From positions 3,596,001 through 3,660,000 of the forward strand of contig NZ_CP012150.1 in NCBI RefSeq assembly GCF_001187505.1: a DNA stretch of 64,000 nt, read 5' to 3'. The notes below the pieces were generated by a model that searched no databases, had not been told where the DNA came from, and saw nothing but the letters and a program-made list of their open reading frames with translations. How positions within the stretch are numbered: position 1 is the stretch's first letter; every line of letters begins with the position of its first letter. The stretch is from Mycolicibacterium goodii (GTDB lineage Bacteria; Actinomycetota; Actinomycetes; Mycobacteriales; Mycobacteriaceae). The translations under genes and the position numbers were made by a program. This document shows, piece after piece, positions 45,050 through 54,086 of the stretch.

Positions 45050-45868
45050 TCAGAAGCCGCCGAAATCGCCGAAGTCCCCGCCGAAGTCGCCCCAGCCGCC
45101 GGCGTCGGAACCGCCCCAGTCGCCCGCGCCGTCCATGCCGCCACCGTCGAAACCACCGTCGGCGCCGCCGTCGAATCCGCCGTCCTGACCGGCGGCGAGC
45201 CCGTCGGCGTAGCCGTCACCGTAACCGGCCTCGAAACCCTGGGCGCCGTAGTCCACACCGTGCATCCCGGAGAACAGGGCGTCGAACAGCAGTACCGATC
45301 CCAGGCCCCACGCGCCGGCGATCAGCGCGGGCTTCCACCACGGCTCCGAGTACCAGCCCGCGGGCACCGGGCGTCCGGCCACGCGGCCGCCGGGGTAGTA
45401 GTTCGGGGTGCGCGGCGACGGCGCCGGGGATGCCTCGATCTCGCGGCCCTCGAAGTTGATGCGACGGTCCTCGGTGACCGCACCCGCCGACCTCTGGCCT
45501 GCCAGCGATTCCAGTTCGGGGCCGGGATCCATACCCATCGCGGTGCGCGCGGCACGCACGTAGTACAGGCCCTCGATGGCGCTCTCCTTCGCCAGCGCCG
45601 CCTGTTTCACCGTCGTCGCCTGATCGATCTGCGACGAGGCCGCCGTGTAGCGCTCGGAAGCGTCGGCGAGCGCCTGCTTGGACGCCTCGTCGTTTCCGGT
45701 GAGGTTGAGTACCTGACCGCCGAGGCGCTCGATGAGACGACGCGCGTCGGCCTTGGCGTCGGCCAGTGAGTCCGCGGCCCGCCGCCCCGTCGCCCGCGAC
45801 GAGCTGTAGACCGCGAACGCGATCGCTGCGATGACAAGGACGATGAGTAGCAGCAGGACGCCGTTCAT
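45050..45868 (-). CDS. membrane protein with Gly/Asp-rich tail, unknown
   Basis: A 272-residue protein. An N-terminal helix (NGVLLLLIVLVIAAIAFAVYSSSR) anchors it; a helical, Ala/Lys-rich domain follows (ADSLADAKADARRLIERLGG to about residue 120); a Pro-rich linker leads to a second hydrophobic segment (KPALIAGAWGLGSVLLFDALFSG), and the last 65 residues are low-complexity Gly/Asp/Phe (FDGGADGGFDGGG, ending DFGGDFGDFGGF). It resembles DUF1542-like actinobacterial proteins. ATG 45868 was preferred to a start 18 bases upstream. Role unknown; the tail may be a flexible or phase-separating element. Confidence 0.7.
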   Translation of the reverse strand: MNGVLLLLIVLVIAAIAFAVYSSSRATGRRAADSLADAKADARRLIERLGGQVLNLTGNDEASKQALADASERYTAASSQIDQATTVKQAALAKESAIEGLYYVRAARTAMGMDPGPELESLAGQRSAGAVTEDRRINFEGREIEASPAPSPRTPNYYPGGRVAGRPVPAGWYSEPWWKPALIAGAWGLGSVLLFDALFSGMHGVDYGAQGFEAGYGDGYADGLAAGQDGGFDGGADGGFDGGGMDGAGDWGGSDAGGWGDFGGDFGDFGGF

Positions 45869-45919
45869 GCCGTCCAGCCTACCCACAGGAAAGCGGGGTT
45901 CCCGGGGTGCGAACGGCGG

Positions 45920-47107
45920 TCAGATTACGCCGAGAGCGGAGTAAACCTCGTTGGACAGTGCGACTGTTCGCGGGTCGGCATTGCACTTCGTCGCATCGAA
46001 GTGGTTCATCACATACGCGTAGCCGATGCGGTGCTCCAGATCCACGAACGCGAACGATCCGCCCGAGCCGCCGTGGCCGAACGTGCGCCGGTTCGGCCCG
46101 GCCACACCGCGCTGGTTGAGCATGTATCCCAGGCCCCAACCGTGGTCGGCCACCCGCGGCCCGAGCACCAGGTCGGGCTCGAATCCGCCCTGCGACTTCC
46201 GGCACCGCTCCATGAGCTCGCGGCTCAGCAGCTTCTCCTGGGCCAGCGCGTTGTAGAACGTGGCCATGCCCAACGCCGACACGTGCCCGTTGGTGCTCGG
46301 GAACTCCGCCGCACGCCACGCGCCGATGTCGTGCACGCCGAGTTCGTCGTCGGGCACGAAGTCCATCGACACCGCGAATCCGGCCATCGGATGGTCGTCG
46401 AGCGATGTCGGCGCCCGGTCCACTCCGACGTCGGCCAGCACGCCGCGCACCGTCGGCTTGTTCACCATCTCCGCGCACCGGTGATGCTCACCGGGCGGCA
46501 GACCGATGTGGATGTCGGCGCCCAGCGGTTCGGCGATCTCGGTGCGCAGATAGTGGCCCAGCGTGCGGCCGGTGACGCGTCGCACCAACTCGCCGAGGAT
46601 GAACCCGAACGTCACCACCTGGTAGCCCTGCGCGGTGCCCGGCGGCCACCACGGCTCCGCGGCCGCGATCCGCGCGCACACCGCGTCCCAGTCGGTGAGC
46701 TCACGCCAGTCCATCGGTTCGCGCGGACCGATCGTGCCGGAGCGGTGCGCGAGCACCGACGCCACCGTGATGTCCTGCTTGCCTGCCTGGCCGAACTCCG
46801 GCCAGTACCTGGCGACGGGTGCGTCGAGGTCGATCTCCCCGCGATCGGCCAACAGGTGGATGCACGTAGAGGCCAGGCCCTTCGAGCCCGAGTACACGCT
46901 CGCCAGGGTGTCCTCACGCCATGGCCGGGTCCGTGCCGCATCGGCGTGCCCACCCCACAGGTTCACCACGAGGTCGCCCTCGACCCACACCGCGACGGCG
47001 GCGCCGAGCTCACCGCGCTCGACGAAGTTCTGCTCGAACGCCGTGCGGACCTTCTCGAATCCGGGCGCGCACCTGCCTGAGATCGGTATCGCAAGTTGAG
47101 CGGTCAA
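45920..47107 (-). CDS. lipP: serine beta-lactamase-fold esterase LipP
   Basis: A 395-residue class C beta-lactamase-related hydrolase: SVYSGSKGLAST carries the Ser-x-x-Lys catalytic pair, GYQVVTFGFILGELV the Tyr region, and FGHGGSGGSFAF the third element (HGG in place of KTG). It should cleave esters of lipids or small acids. The start is TTG 47107: AGGAGG stands five bases before it, the length then equals M. tuberculosis LipP (Rv2463), and the in-frame ATG ten codons upstream lacks such a site. No signal peptide is seen. It stands upstream of the antiporter-side membrane gene on the same strand. Confidence 0.85.
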   Translation of the reverse strand: MTAQLAIPISGRCAPGFEKVRTAFEQNFVERGELGAAVAVWVEGDLVVNLWGGHADAARTRPWREDTLASVYSGSKGLASTCIHLLADRGEIDLDAPVARYWPEFGQAGKQDITVASVLAHRSGTIGPREPMDWRELTDWDAVCARIAAAEPWWPPGTAQGYQVVTFGFILGELVRRVTGRTLGHYLRTEIAEPLGADIHIGLPPGEHHRCAEMVNKPTVRGVLADVGVDRAPTSLDDHPMAGFAVSMDFVPDDELGVHDIGAWRAAEFPSTNGHVSALGMATFYNALAQEKLLSRELMERCRKSQGGFEPDLVLGPRVADHGWGLGYMLNQRGVAGPNRRTFGHGGSGGSFAFVDLEHRIGYAYVMNHFDATKCNADPRTVALSNEVYSALGVI

Positions 47108-47274
47108 CGATCCTCCTGGGCGCGGTTCGGCGTCCAAGGTGCGGACAAGCCATCCCGGCCGATGTTAGGGCGGTTCGCTGGATGAATATTGTCCCGGAAT
47201 CGGATCGTTACAGCCTCGACACGCGTCGGTGTCGTGTCCTCTGCCGTTCTGTTACGCCGGAGGCGACGACCGCC

Positions 47275-47781
47275 TCACCCGAACCGACTGGCGTCCGGGT
47301 TGACCCCGATGCAGACCGCTTGCTCGCCCGGCGCAGCTGTCTTTTCCACGACTACTTTGCCGTTCACGGTGACCGAACAGGTGACGGCGTCGCTCTCGGC
47401 AGTCGGGAAGGCATCCAAGACGAAGGCCTTCTCGGAGCCGCTGAAGGTGATGTCCCGGTTCCAGGGCAGAGCGACACCTTCTTCACGCGCGAAGGGGCCG
47501 CGTCCTGAGGCCATGTAGCGGACCGTTGCGGTCGTACCGGTACCGGTGACCTCGAAGGTCGCAGTCCAGTCGCGGTTCACATAGAGCTTGAAGGCGACAA
47601 CACCACCGGCCACCACGACGATGACGGCCAGGAGTGCGAGCAGGATCCGCAGCCCGGTCTTTTTCTTCGGTGGTGGGGGACGCGGCGGGTAGTAGCCCGG
47701 CGGATACGGCTGGCCGTAATGAGCCCTAGGGGGTAGATGCTGCCATCCGTGTCCGGGTTGGCCGAGACATGGGTGGTTCAT
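47275..47781 (-). CDS. MmpS-like membrane protein, copy 2
   Basis: A 168-residue protein: a Pro/Tyr-rich cytoplasmic N-terminus (PPGYYPPRPPPPKKK), one transmembrane helix (LRILLALLAVIVVVAGGVVAF) and an extracytoplasmic domain with beta strands WTATFEVTGTGTTATVRY and DAVTCSVTVNGKVV like the MmpS accessory proteins of RND transporters; two Cys are likely oxidised. No MmpL gene is near. It shares the N-terminal half almost word for word with the neighbouring gene, so this is a tandem duplicate. AGGAGG precedes the ATG. Confidence 0.75.
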   Translation of the reverse strand: MNHPCLGQPGHGWQHLPPRAHYGQPYPPGYYPPRPPPPKKKTGLRILLALLAVIVVVAGGVVAFKLYVNRDWTATFEVTGTGTTATVRYMASGRGPFAREEGVALPWNRDITFSGSEKAFVLDAFPTAESDAVTCSVTVNGKVVVEKTAAPGEQAVCIGVNPDASRFG

Positions 47782-47831
47782 CGCGCCTCCTCGAGATCTG
47801 AGCCGGCAGGACCCGTGAGTGTGTAGTCGAA

Positions 47832-48353
47832 TCAGGGGACCAGTCCGCTGCAAGTCAGCGTGCGATCGTCGGTCGTGCTGCGGTCGGCCAGGATCGTGCC
47901 GTGGAATGTCACTTTGCACGTGACGGTGTCGCCTGCAGCCGTGGGCTTCACCATGAGGTAAAACGCAGTTTCTCGCACGCCGGTGCCCTCGTGTGTCCAG
48001 GGCAAGGGCACCTCGGCATAGTCACCAGGCGGGGCGAGTCCGTCGGAGTACGCGACCAACACGGAGGATCCGCTGCCGGTGACTTCCATCTCCAGCGTCA
48101 CGGGCATGACGGTGGAGTCGTCCGCTGCGGGTTCGTCCGAGGTGTTGGTGGTGTTACCGAGCGCGGCGTACGAGACCACGCCGGCAGCCACCAGGGTGAC
48201 GATTGCGACGAGTGCGAGCAGGACCCAGGGCCACGTCTTGCGCTTCTTGGGCGGTGGGGGAGGCGGAGGGTAGTAGCCCGGCGGATACGACTGGCCGTAA
48301 TTAGGCGGTGGCGGTAGATGCTGCCATTGGTTTCCGGGATGTGGCTGGTTCAT
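47832..48353 (-). CDS. MmpS-like membrane protein, copy 1
   Basis: A 173-residue paralogue of the next gene: N-terminus HLPPPPNYGQSYPPGYYPP, one helix (WPWVLLALVAIVTLVAAGVV), then an Asp/Thr-rich linker and a domain with LEMEVTGSGSSVLVAYSDG and DTVTCKVTFHGTIL. The stretch of DNA coding for the Pro/Tyr region is nearly the same in both copies, while the outer domains differ, so the copies have diverged where they would meet a ligand or partner. It lies 50 bases upstream of copy 2 on the same strand and probably shares its transcript. Confidence 0.75.
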   Translation of the reverse strand: MNQPHPGNQWQHLPPPPNYGQSYPPGYYPPPPPPPKKRKTWPWVLLALVAIVTLVAAGVVSYAALGNTTNTSDEPAADDSTVMPVTLEMEVTGSGSSVLVAYSDGLAPPGDYAEVPLPWTHEGTGVRETAFYLMVKPTAAGDTVTCKVTFHGTILADRSTTDDRTLTCSGLVP

Positions 48354-48544
48354 CGCGCCCCCTTTGCTTCGAACTCGGCACAGCAAAGATCTAAGCATCC
48401 GCGCGCTCAGGGCCGGTGCGCCGAATTCTGCACCAAGGTCGTGATCCGCGACGAACCACGACCCTCACGCAGAAATCGCGGGGAAGTTGAGCCAGTTGAG
48501 CACTCGGCAATGAAAAAGGGACCGCGCAACGGCGGTCCCTACCG

Positions 48545-48615
48545 AGCGGGCGACGGGAATCGAACCCGCGTAGCTAGTTTGGAAGACTAGGGCTCTACCA
48601 TTGAGCTACGCCCGC
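48545..48615 (-). tRNA. tRNA-Gly (anticodon UCC)
   Basis: The reverse complement folds as a 71-nt tRNA: acceptor GCGGGCG with CGCCCGC and discriminator T, D arm AGCTCAATGGTAGAGC, anticodon stem CTAGT/ACTAG with loop CTTCCAA (UCC), T arm GGGTTCGATTCCC. CCA is not encoded. Confidence 0.95.
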
Positions 48616-48735
48616 ATGTCAGCACCAGCACTGTACCGGGGAGCTGAAATCAAATCCAATTAAGGGCCCCGCGTCGTCAGCACGTAGTATCTCGCGTGGC
48701 CCTTTCGCGGTTATTGGCCTGCGGATGGACCACCA

Positions 48736-48809
48736 CGGGGTGTAGCGCAGCTTGGTAGCGCATCCGCTTTGGGAGCGGAAGGCCGCAGGTTCAAATCCTG
48801 TCACCCCGA
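48736..48809 (+). tRNA. tRNA-Pro (anticodon UGG)
   Basis: A 74-nt cloverleaf: acceptor CGGGGTG with CACCCCG and discriminator A, anticodon stem TCCGC/GCGGA with loop TTTGGGA (UGG), T arm AGGTTCAAATCCT. It lies 51 bases before tig on the same strand, so the two may be read together. Confidence 0.95.
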
Positions 48810-48860
48810 CTCGCCCGCCCGTACGACCCAGACATCGAGAAAGACATCGAGGAGCACAAG

Positions 48861-50279
48861 GTGAAGAGCACAGTCGAGCAGTTGAGCCCCACCCGGGTTC
48901 GCATCAACGTGGAGGTGCCCTTCACCGAGCTTGAGCCCGACTTCGACCGCGCGTTCAAGGAGCTGGCCAAGCAGATCCGGCTGCCCGGGTTCCGCCCCGG
49001 CAAGGCGCCGCGCAAGCTGCTGGAGGCCCGCATCGGCCGCGGTGCGGTGCTGGAGCAGGTCGTCAACGACGCGCTGCCCAGCCGCTACAGCGAGGCCGTC
49101 ACGACCTCCGATCTCAAGCCGCTCGGCCAGCCGGAGATCGAGATCACCAAGCTCGAGGACAACGAAGAGCTGGTGTTCACCGCCGAGGTCGACATCCGCC
49201 CCGAGATCACGCTGCCCGAGCTGGACTCGCTGAAGATCACCGTCGACCCGATCGAGGTCACCGACGAAGAGGTCGACGCCGAGCTGCAGTCGCTGCGCGC
49301 GCGCTTCGGCACCCTGACCGGTGTCGAGCGGGGCGCCCAGGAAGGTGACTTCGTCTCGATCGACCTGTCGGCCACCGTCGACGGCAACGAGGTGCCGGAG
49401 GCCGCCACCGAGGGTCTGTCGCACGAGGTCGGTTCCGGCCAGCTCATCGACGGCCTCGACGAGGCCATCACCGGTCTGACGGCCGGCGAGTCCAAGGTGT
49501 TCACCACCAAGCTGGCCGCGGGCGAATACGCCGGCCAGGACGCCGAGGTGACAGTCACCGTCAAGTCGGTCAAGGAGCGCGAGCTGCCCGAGCCCGATGA
49601 CGAATTCGCCCAGCTGGCAAGCGAATTCGACACCATCGAGGAGCTGAAGAACAGCCTCGTCGAGCAGGTCCGCCGCGCCAAGAGCGTGCAGCAGGCCGAG
49701 CAGATCCGCGACAAGGCGATCGAGGCCCTGCTGGAGCAGACCGAGGTGCCGCTGCCGGAGAAGGTCGTGCAGGCCCAGGTCGACGACGTGCTGCACAACG
49801 CGATCCACGGCCTCGACCACGACGAGGACAAGTTCGCCGAGCAGCTCGCCGAGCAGGGCAGCAGCCGCGAGGAGTTCGACGCCGAGACCCGCACCGAGGC
49901 CGAGAAGGCCGTCAAGACCCAGCTGCTCATGGACGCCGTGGCCGACAAGCTCGAGATCCAGGTGAGCCAGAACGACCTCACCGAGCGGCTCGTGCTGATG
50001 TCGCGTCAGTACGGTCTTGAGCCGCAGCAGCTGATCCAGATCCTGCAGCAGAACAACCAGCTGCCCGCGATGTTCGCCGACGTCCGCCGTGGGCTGACCA
50101 TCGCCGCGGTCGTGCACGCCGCGACGGTCACCGACACCGAGGGCAACGTGATCGACACCACGGAGTTCTTCGGCCCGTCGGGTGATCAGGCCGCCGAGGA
50201 CAGCACGGAGGCCGCCGAGGAGGCCGCCGACGCCGCCGAAGGCGAATCCGCCGAGGACGCCGACGACACCGACAAGTGA
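48861..50279 (+). CDS. tig: trigger factor
   Basis: A 472-residue ribosome-associated chaperone. The N-terminal ribosome-binding domain has [18 protein letters not shown] (the GFRxGxxP signature near residue 45); an FKBP-type isomerase domain follows around 150-240 ([17 protein letters not shown]); the long helical C-terminal chaperone domain ends in a strongly acidic tail of Glu/Ala/Asp ([20 protein letters not shown]). GTG 48861 follows GAGGAG. Gene order tig-clpP1-clpP2 is conserved and links folding to degradation of nascent proteins. Confidence 0.96.
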   Translation: MKSTVEQLSPTRVRINVEVPFTELEPDFDRAFKELAKQIRLPGFRPGKAPRKLLEARIGRGAVLEQVVNDALPSRYSEAVTTSDLKPLGQPEIEITKLEDNEELVFTAEVDIRPEITLPELDSLKITVDPIEVTDEEVDAELQSLRARFGTLTGVERGAQEGDFVSIDLSATVDGNEVPEAATEGLSHEVGSGQLIDGLDEAITGLTAGESKVFTTKLAAGEYAGQDAEVTVTVKSVKERELPEPDDEFAQLASEFDTIEELKNSLVEQVRRAKSVQQAEQIRDKAIEALLEQTEVPLPEKVVQAQVDDVLHNAIHGLDHDEDKFAEQLAEQGSSREEFDAETRTEAEKAVKTQLLMDAVADKLEIQVSQNDLTERLVLMSRQYGLEPQQLIQILQQNNQLPAMFADVRRGLTIAAVVHAATVTDTEGNVIDTTEFFGPSGDQAAEDSTEAAEEAADAAEGESAEDADDTDK

Positions 50280-50293
50280 CGCTGTGAGCGAAC
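50280..50293 (+). promoter_or_regulatory. candidate ClgR operator upstream of clpP1
   Basis: CGCTGTGAGCGAAC begins on the last base of the tig stop. It resembles the actinobacterial ClgR site (core CGCYNANRGCG) with one mismatch in the core, and lies 96 bases before the clpP1 start. ClgR is known to activate clpP1P2 in mycobacteria and corynebacteria. Confidence 0.5.
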
Positions 50294-50388
50294 GCGCCCC
50301 GGTACGGGAGTGCGTGAAGCTTCAGGTTGGTTAGTGTCGTCAGTACCAATGCGTGTACCAAGACGTAGTAGAAAGCAGGTATCCCGTC

Positions 50389-51000
50389 GTGACTGACATG
50401 CGTGGCACCGGGCAGGGGCTGAACCTTGTCGACTCGGTGTACGAGCGACTGCTCGCCGAGCGGATCATCTTCCTGGGTTCCCAAGTGGACGACGACATCG
50501 CCAACAAGCTCTGCGCGCAGATTCTGTTGCTGTCGGCGGAGGATCCGACCAAGGACATCCACCTGTACATCAACTCGCCCGGCGGCTCGATCAGCGCAGG
50601 CATGGCGGTTTACGACACCATGGTGCTCGCGCCGTGCGACATCGCCACCTACGCCATGGGCATGGCCGCCTCGATGGGTGAGTTCCTGCTCGCCGCGGGC
50701 ACCAAGGGCAAGCGCTACGCCCTGCCCCACGCGCGCATCTTGATGCACCAACCGCTCGGCGGCGTGACCGGCAGCGCGGCCGACATCGCCATCCAGGCCG
50801 AGCAGTTCGCCGTCATCAAGAAGGAAATGTTCCGGCTCAACGCCGAATTCACCGGGCAGCCCATCGAGCGCATCGAGGCCGATTCCGACCGCGACCGCTG
50901 GTTCACCGCACAGGAGGCCCTGGAGTACGGCTTCGTCGATCACATCATCACCAGCGCCTCAGTCAACGGCGAAGGACCGGGAGCAGGACTAGACAAATGA
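50389..51000 (+). CDS. clpP1: ATP-dependent Clp protease proteolytic subunit 1
   Basis: A 203-residue serine peptidase that forms one ring of the mixed ClpP1P2 tetradecamer. Catalytic Ser95 in GMAASMGEF, His120 in ILMHQP and Asp169 in DSDRDRW. The N-terminus reads [32 protein letters not shown] 50389 is preceded by GAAAGCAGG; the frame is open 12 codons further, but without a ribosome site. It overlaps clpP2 by four bases. The M. tuberculosis homologue is essential and works with ClpX or ClpC1. Confidence 0.96.
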   Translation: MTDMRGTGQGLNLVDSVYERLLAERIIFLGSQVDDDIANKLCAQILLLSAEDPTKDIHLYINSPGGSISAGMAVYDTMVLAPCDIATYAMGMAASMGEFLLAAGTKGKRYALPHARILMHQPLGGVTGSAADIAIQAEQFAVIKKEMFRLNAEFTGQPIERIEADSDRDRWFTAQEALEYGFVDHIITSASVNGEGPGAGLDK

Positions 51001-51656
51001 GCAACATTCATCCGTCACTGGACGCGCGGCTGCAGCCGCAGGCCCGCTACATCCTGCCGTCCTTCATCGAGCACTCGAGCTTCGGTGTCAAGGAGTCCAA
51101 CCCTTACAACAAGCTGTTCGAGGAACGCATCATCTTCCTCGGCGTGCAGGTGGACGACGCGTCGGCCAACGACATCATGGCCCAGCTGCTGGTGCTGGAG
51201 TCGCTGGATCCAGACCGCGACATCACGATGTACATCAACTCGCCCGGTGGTTCGTTCACGTCGCTGATGGCGATCTACGACACCATGCAGTACGTGCGCG
51301 CCGACATCCAGACGGTGTGCCTGGGCCAGGCCGCGTCGGCCGCGGCCGTGCTGCTGGCGGCGGGCACGCCCGGCAAGCGTCTCGCGCTGCCGAACGCCCG
51401 CGTGCTGATCCACCAGCCCGCGCTCTCGGGCGTCATCCAGGGCCAGTTCTCCGATCTGGAGATCCAGGCCGCCGAGATCGAGCGCATGCGCACGCTGATG
51501 GAGACCACGCTGGCCCGCCACACCGGCAAGGATCCGGCGCAGATCCGCAAGGACACCGACCGCGACAAGATCCTGACGGCCGACGAGGCCAAGGAGTACG
51601 GCATCATCGACACGGTGCTGCAGTACCGCAAGCTGTCCGCGCAGACGGCGTCGTAG
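50997..51656 (+). CDS. clpP2: ATP-dependent Clp protease proteolytic subunit 2
   Basis: A 219-residue ClpP paralogue with catalytic Ser114 in [11 protein letters not shown] and His139 in VLIHQP; the distal Asp lies in DTDRDKIL. It makes the ring that docks the ATPase. The N-terminal stretch [23 protein letters not shown] resembles actinobacterial ClpP2 and includes a propeptide-length leader. ATGA overlap with clpP1 ensures equal synthesis of the two rings. Confidence 0.96.
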   Translation: MSNIHPSLDARLQPQARYILPSFIEHSSFGVKESNPYNKLFEERIIFLGVQVDDASANDIMAQLLVLESLDPDRDITMYINSPGGSFTSLMAIYDTMQYVRADIQTVCLGQAASAAAVLLAAGTPGKRLALPNARVLIHQPALSGVIQGQFSDLEIQAAEIERMRTLMETTLARHTGKDPAQIRKDTDRDKILTADEAKEYGIIDTVLQYRKLSAQTAS

Positions 51657-51677
51657 ACCGACGTACGTCTCCGACGA

Positions 51678-51710
51678 AAACGGGTTCCCGGCGCACGCGG
51701 GGACCCGTTT
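51678..51710. terminator. bidirectional hairpin after clpP2
   Basis: AAACGGGTTCCC (51678-51689) and GGGGACCCGTTT (51699-51710) pair with one G-T wobble and end in TTT. It fills the gap between clpP2 and the convergent regulator gene. Confidence 0.8.
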
Positions 51711-51713
51711 CGG

Positions 51714-53276
51714 TTATCGGGGCTCGACCAGTCCGTGGCCCAGCGCGTACATGCTCGCGCCGATCCGGTTGGACACGCCGATCTTGGCGTAGGTGCGTTC
51801 GACGTGGTTGCGTGCGGTCTTCGGGCTGATCACCAGTGATTCGGCGATCTGCTTGTTCGTCGCGCCGCGGGCCACCAGCCGCAGCACGTCGAGTTCGCGG
51901 GGTGTCAGACCATCCGGGCGTGACCGTGGGCGGCCGTCACCGTGCCCGGCCGCCTGCAGCACCGACTCGACGGCCATGCTGTCGAGGGCGCCGTCGCGCA
52001 CGCGCTCGCGCAGCCGCTGCGCGGCGGCGGCCCGGGTCAGTTCGGCCCGGTACGGCCTTGGCTCGCAACCCGATTGGTAGGCGACCGCGGCCGTCAGGAT
52101 CCGGTCGGGCAGGCCGAGCCCGGCGGCGGTCAGCCCACGCGGATAGCCCGAGCCGTCGAGGTGTTCGTGGTGGTTGCCCGCGAGCTGGGCGACCGACTGC
52201 AGCCCGGGCACCCGGCTGAGGATCCGCACCGTCAGGTAGGGGTGCAGCCGCACGCGCTCGAATTCCGCTGCGCTCAACGGACCCGGTTTGGACCAGATCT
52301 GGTTCGACACGCCGATGCGGCCCAGATCGTGCACGTGCCCGGCTCGCCGGGTCCGCGCCACCACCTCGGCGTCAACACCGGCCACCCGCGCCGCGTCGGC
52401 GGCCAGCTGCGCCACCGTGCGCGAGTGTCCAAGGGTGAACGGGCATTTGAGATCCACGAAGTCGCCGAGCGCCATCAGCAGCGCGTCCAGACCCGCGTCG
52501 TCGAGCCGGGTGTGGCGGTCCGGCGCCTCGTGCAGCGCCGCGGCCCAGGCGTCGCCGGCCGCCGGCCCGGCCAGGATGGCCTCGGCGTGCCGGACGAAGG
52601 TGTCGACGACGTGCGGGTCGAACTGGCCGCCGCGCCGCGCCGTGGCCACCGCGACGGCACCGGCGAGGCCGCGCTCGCGGTGATGCACCTCGACCAGGTC
52701 GGCGAGCTGGGCCACCCGCATCTGGATCGGGATGTCGTCGCCGCGGGCACCCGAGGGCATGCCGCCGCCGTCGTAGCGTTCGAACGTGTAGGCCAGGGCG
52801 GCCTGCACGTCGGGGCCGAGGCCCATCCGGTCGGCGAGCAGGGCCGCCGACGTGCAGTGTGAGTGGATCAGCCGGGACAGGTGCCCACGCGCGTCGACGA
52901 GCAATGTGCCCAGCACGTGCAGGCGTCGGATCAGCGGTTCGCCGTGGGCGACGTGGGTCATCAGGAAGCGCAGGAACGGCAGGCCGGCGATGTCGACGTC
53001 GTAGGTGTCGCGACGCACCGCGATGTCGTCGCCGAACCAGCGCGCGTACTCATGGGAGTCGGCGTGACAGCCGATCCACATGATCAGGGTGGTGTAGTAG
53101 ACGCAGTCGCGGTGCGGCCGGTCCAGGCCCATGCGGTCGGCGAGCCGGGTCGCGATGAGCGCCGAGCGCAGCATGTGCTCACCGGGCTGTCCCAGCCCGA
53201 GGTCGACCGCCACCGACAGGGCGGCGAGCAGCTCGGCGCGGCTCGGCGACCTGGCCGGTGGCGGCGGTGACGCCAT
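51714..53276 (-). CDS. double HD-GYP-like protein with LuxR-type DNA-binding domain
   Basis: A 520-residue soluble protein with three parts. Residues about 10-240 are a degenerate HD-GYP copy: no full HD ladder, and FERYDGGGMPSGARGDDIPIQ stands where HD-GYP domains have HERxDGSGYPxGLxGxxIP. Residues about 260-440 are a better HD-GYP copy, with the HD pair in AGHVHDLGRIGVSN (His316-Asp317), later His344, and NHHEHLDGSGYPRGL (GYP 377-379). Residues about 455-515 are a LuxR helix-turn-helix (LTPRELDVLRLVARGATNKQIAESL). HD-GYP enzymes break cyclic di-GMP; here this would be tied to transcription control. It follows an unknown gene by seven bases on the same strand. Confidence 0.85.
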   Translation of the reverse strand: MASPPPPARSPSRAELLAALSVAVDLGLGQPGEHMLRSALIATRLADRMGLDRPHRDCVYYTTLIMWIGCHADSHEYARWFGDDIAVRRDTYDVDIAGLPFLRFLMTHVAHGEPLIRRLHVLGTLLVDARGHLSRLIHSHCTSAALLADRMGLGPDVQAALAYTFERYDGGGMPSGARGDDIPIQMRVAQLADLVEVHHRERGLAGAVAVATARRGGQFDPHVVDTFVRHAEAILAGPAAGDAWAAALHEAPDRHTRLDDAGLDALLMALGDFVDLKCPFTLGHSRTVAQLAADAARVAGVDAEVVARTRRAGHVHDLGRIGVSNQIWSKPGPLSAAEFERVRLHPYLTVRILSRVPGLQSVAQLAGNHHEHLDGSGYPRGLTAAGLGLPDRILTAAVAYQSGCEPRPYRAELTRAAAAQRLRERVRDGALDSMAVESVLQAAGHGDGRPRSRPDGLTPRELDVLRLVARGATNKQIAESLVISPKTARNHVERTYAKIGVSNRIGASMYALGHGLVEPR

Positions 53277-53283
53277 TGGCCGA

Positions 53284-54051
53284 TTATGCGCCCAGGTCGG
53301 GGCTGGTTCCGTCGATCAGGACGGTCCGGTCGGCGGCGCGGTGCCTGGTGGCGTCGAACGTGTCGAAATGCCCGGATCCGACGACGAAGATGCCGCGCTG
53401 CGGAGGCCGGAAGTCGGCCAGTTCGGCCTGTTCGTCCAGGGGCCCGGCGGCTCCGAGGTCGACGCCGTGCAACTGTGCGTGACCGTCGGCCAGCCACACC
53501 TGGGTCGGGGCGATCATGAACCGCTGGCCGTTCGGCGCGGTCCCGGCGAGCTGGACGGTGCCCGCGCGCAGCAGCGTGCCCGCGGTCCGGCCGATCACCC
53601 GCAACGCCGCCGGTGTGGTCCACGCGGCGGCCGGTAGGGCGCGGCCGATGGCGCTGACCATGCGGCTGGCCGGGGTCGAGCGGATGTCCACGGTCCAGGA
53701 CAGCAGCCCGGGGACGTCGATGAGCAATGACCACGGCGTGATCCAGGTGACGTCGATATCGCACTGCACGGCGTCGTTGGCGGTCGCCGAACTGAAGTAC
53801 CTGGCGCAGCTCTGCTGTCCGGGTGTGGTGGCGTAGAACGTCCAGGTGCCGTCCGGGTCGCGGTGCCAGACGGATTTGTAGCCCGGCGAGAACGTCGTCG
53901 CCGGGAAATAGCGCAACGCCAGGTAATGGCCACTGGCGAACGGGAATCCCATGACGCCGAATCCGACGAAGCGTTCGTCGGCGCCGTGGGGCAGGGTGGG
54001 ATCGCGCAGGACGGCGGTCGCCGCGTCCATGGGGGTGGGTGTTTTCGTCAT
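53284..54051 (-). CDS. conserved protein of unknown function, partner of HD-GYP gene
   Basis: A 255-residue protein without signal peptide or clear membrane span. It has segments FVGFGVMGFPFASGHYLALRYFPATTF, WHRDPDGTWTFYATTPGQQSCARYFSS, WSLLIDVPGLLSWTVDIRSTPASRM and IAPTQVWLADGHAQLHGVDLG, suggesting a beta-rich ligand-binding fold. I know no family name for it. ATG 54051 was taken; an alternative ATG lies 12 codons upstream. It is the first gene of a two-gene minus-strand unit with the HD-GYP-LuxR gene, so the two may form a sensing pair. Confidence 0.7.
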   Translation of the reverse strand: MTKTPTPMDAATAVLRDPTLPHGADERFVGFGVMGFPFASGHYLALRYFPATTFSPGYKSVWHRDPDGTWTFYATTPGQQSCARYFSSATANDAVQCDIDVTWITPWSLLIDVPGLLSWTVDIRSTPASRMVSAIGRALPAAAWTTPAALRVIGRTAGTLLRAGTVQLAGTAPNGQRFMIAPTQVWLADGHAQLHGVDLGAAGPLDEQAELADFRPPQRGIFVVGSGHFDTFDATRHRAADRTVLIDGTSPDLGA

Positions 54052-54086
54052 GCGCCCCAGGCTGCTCGCGTCATCGGCCCAGCACA

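Noticed and set aside
43295..45769. 824-codon plus-strand open frame over the antiporter and beyond
   Set aside because: Alternate frame of the antiporter gene, very rich in Arg and Gly, without domain signals.
47640..48300. Near-identical Pro/Tyr coding stretches as a mobile or CRISPR-like repeat
   Set aside because: They are coding parts of tandem paralogues; only two copies, with no regular spacing.
48545..48809. tRNA-Gly/tRNA-Pro pair as an island boundary
   Set aside because: The tRNAs lie beside tig in a conserved setting and no repeat of their ends is seen.
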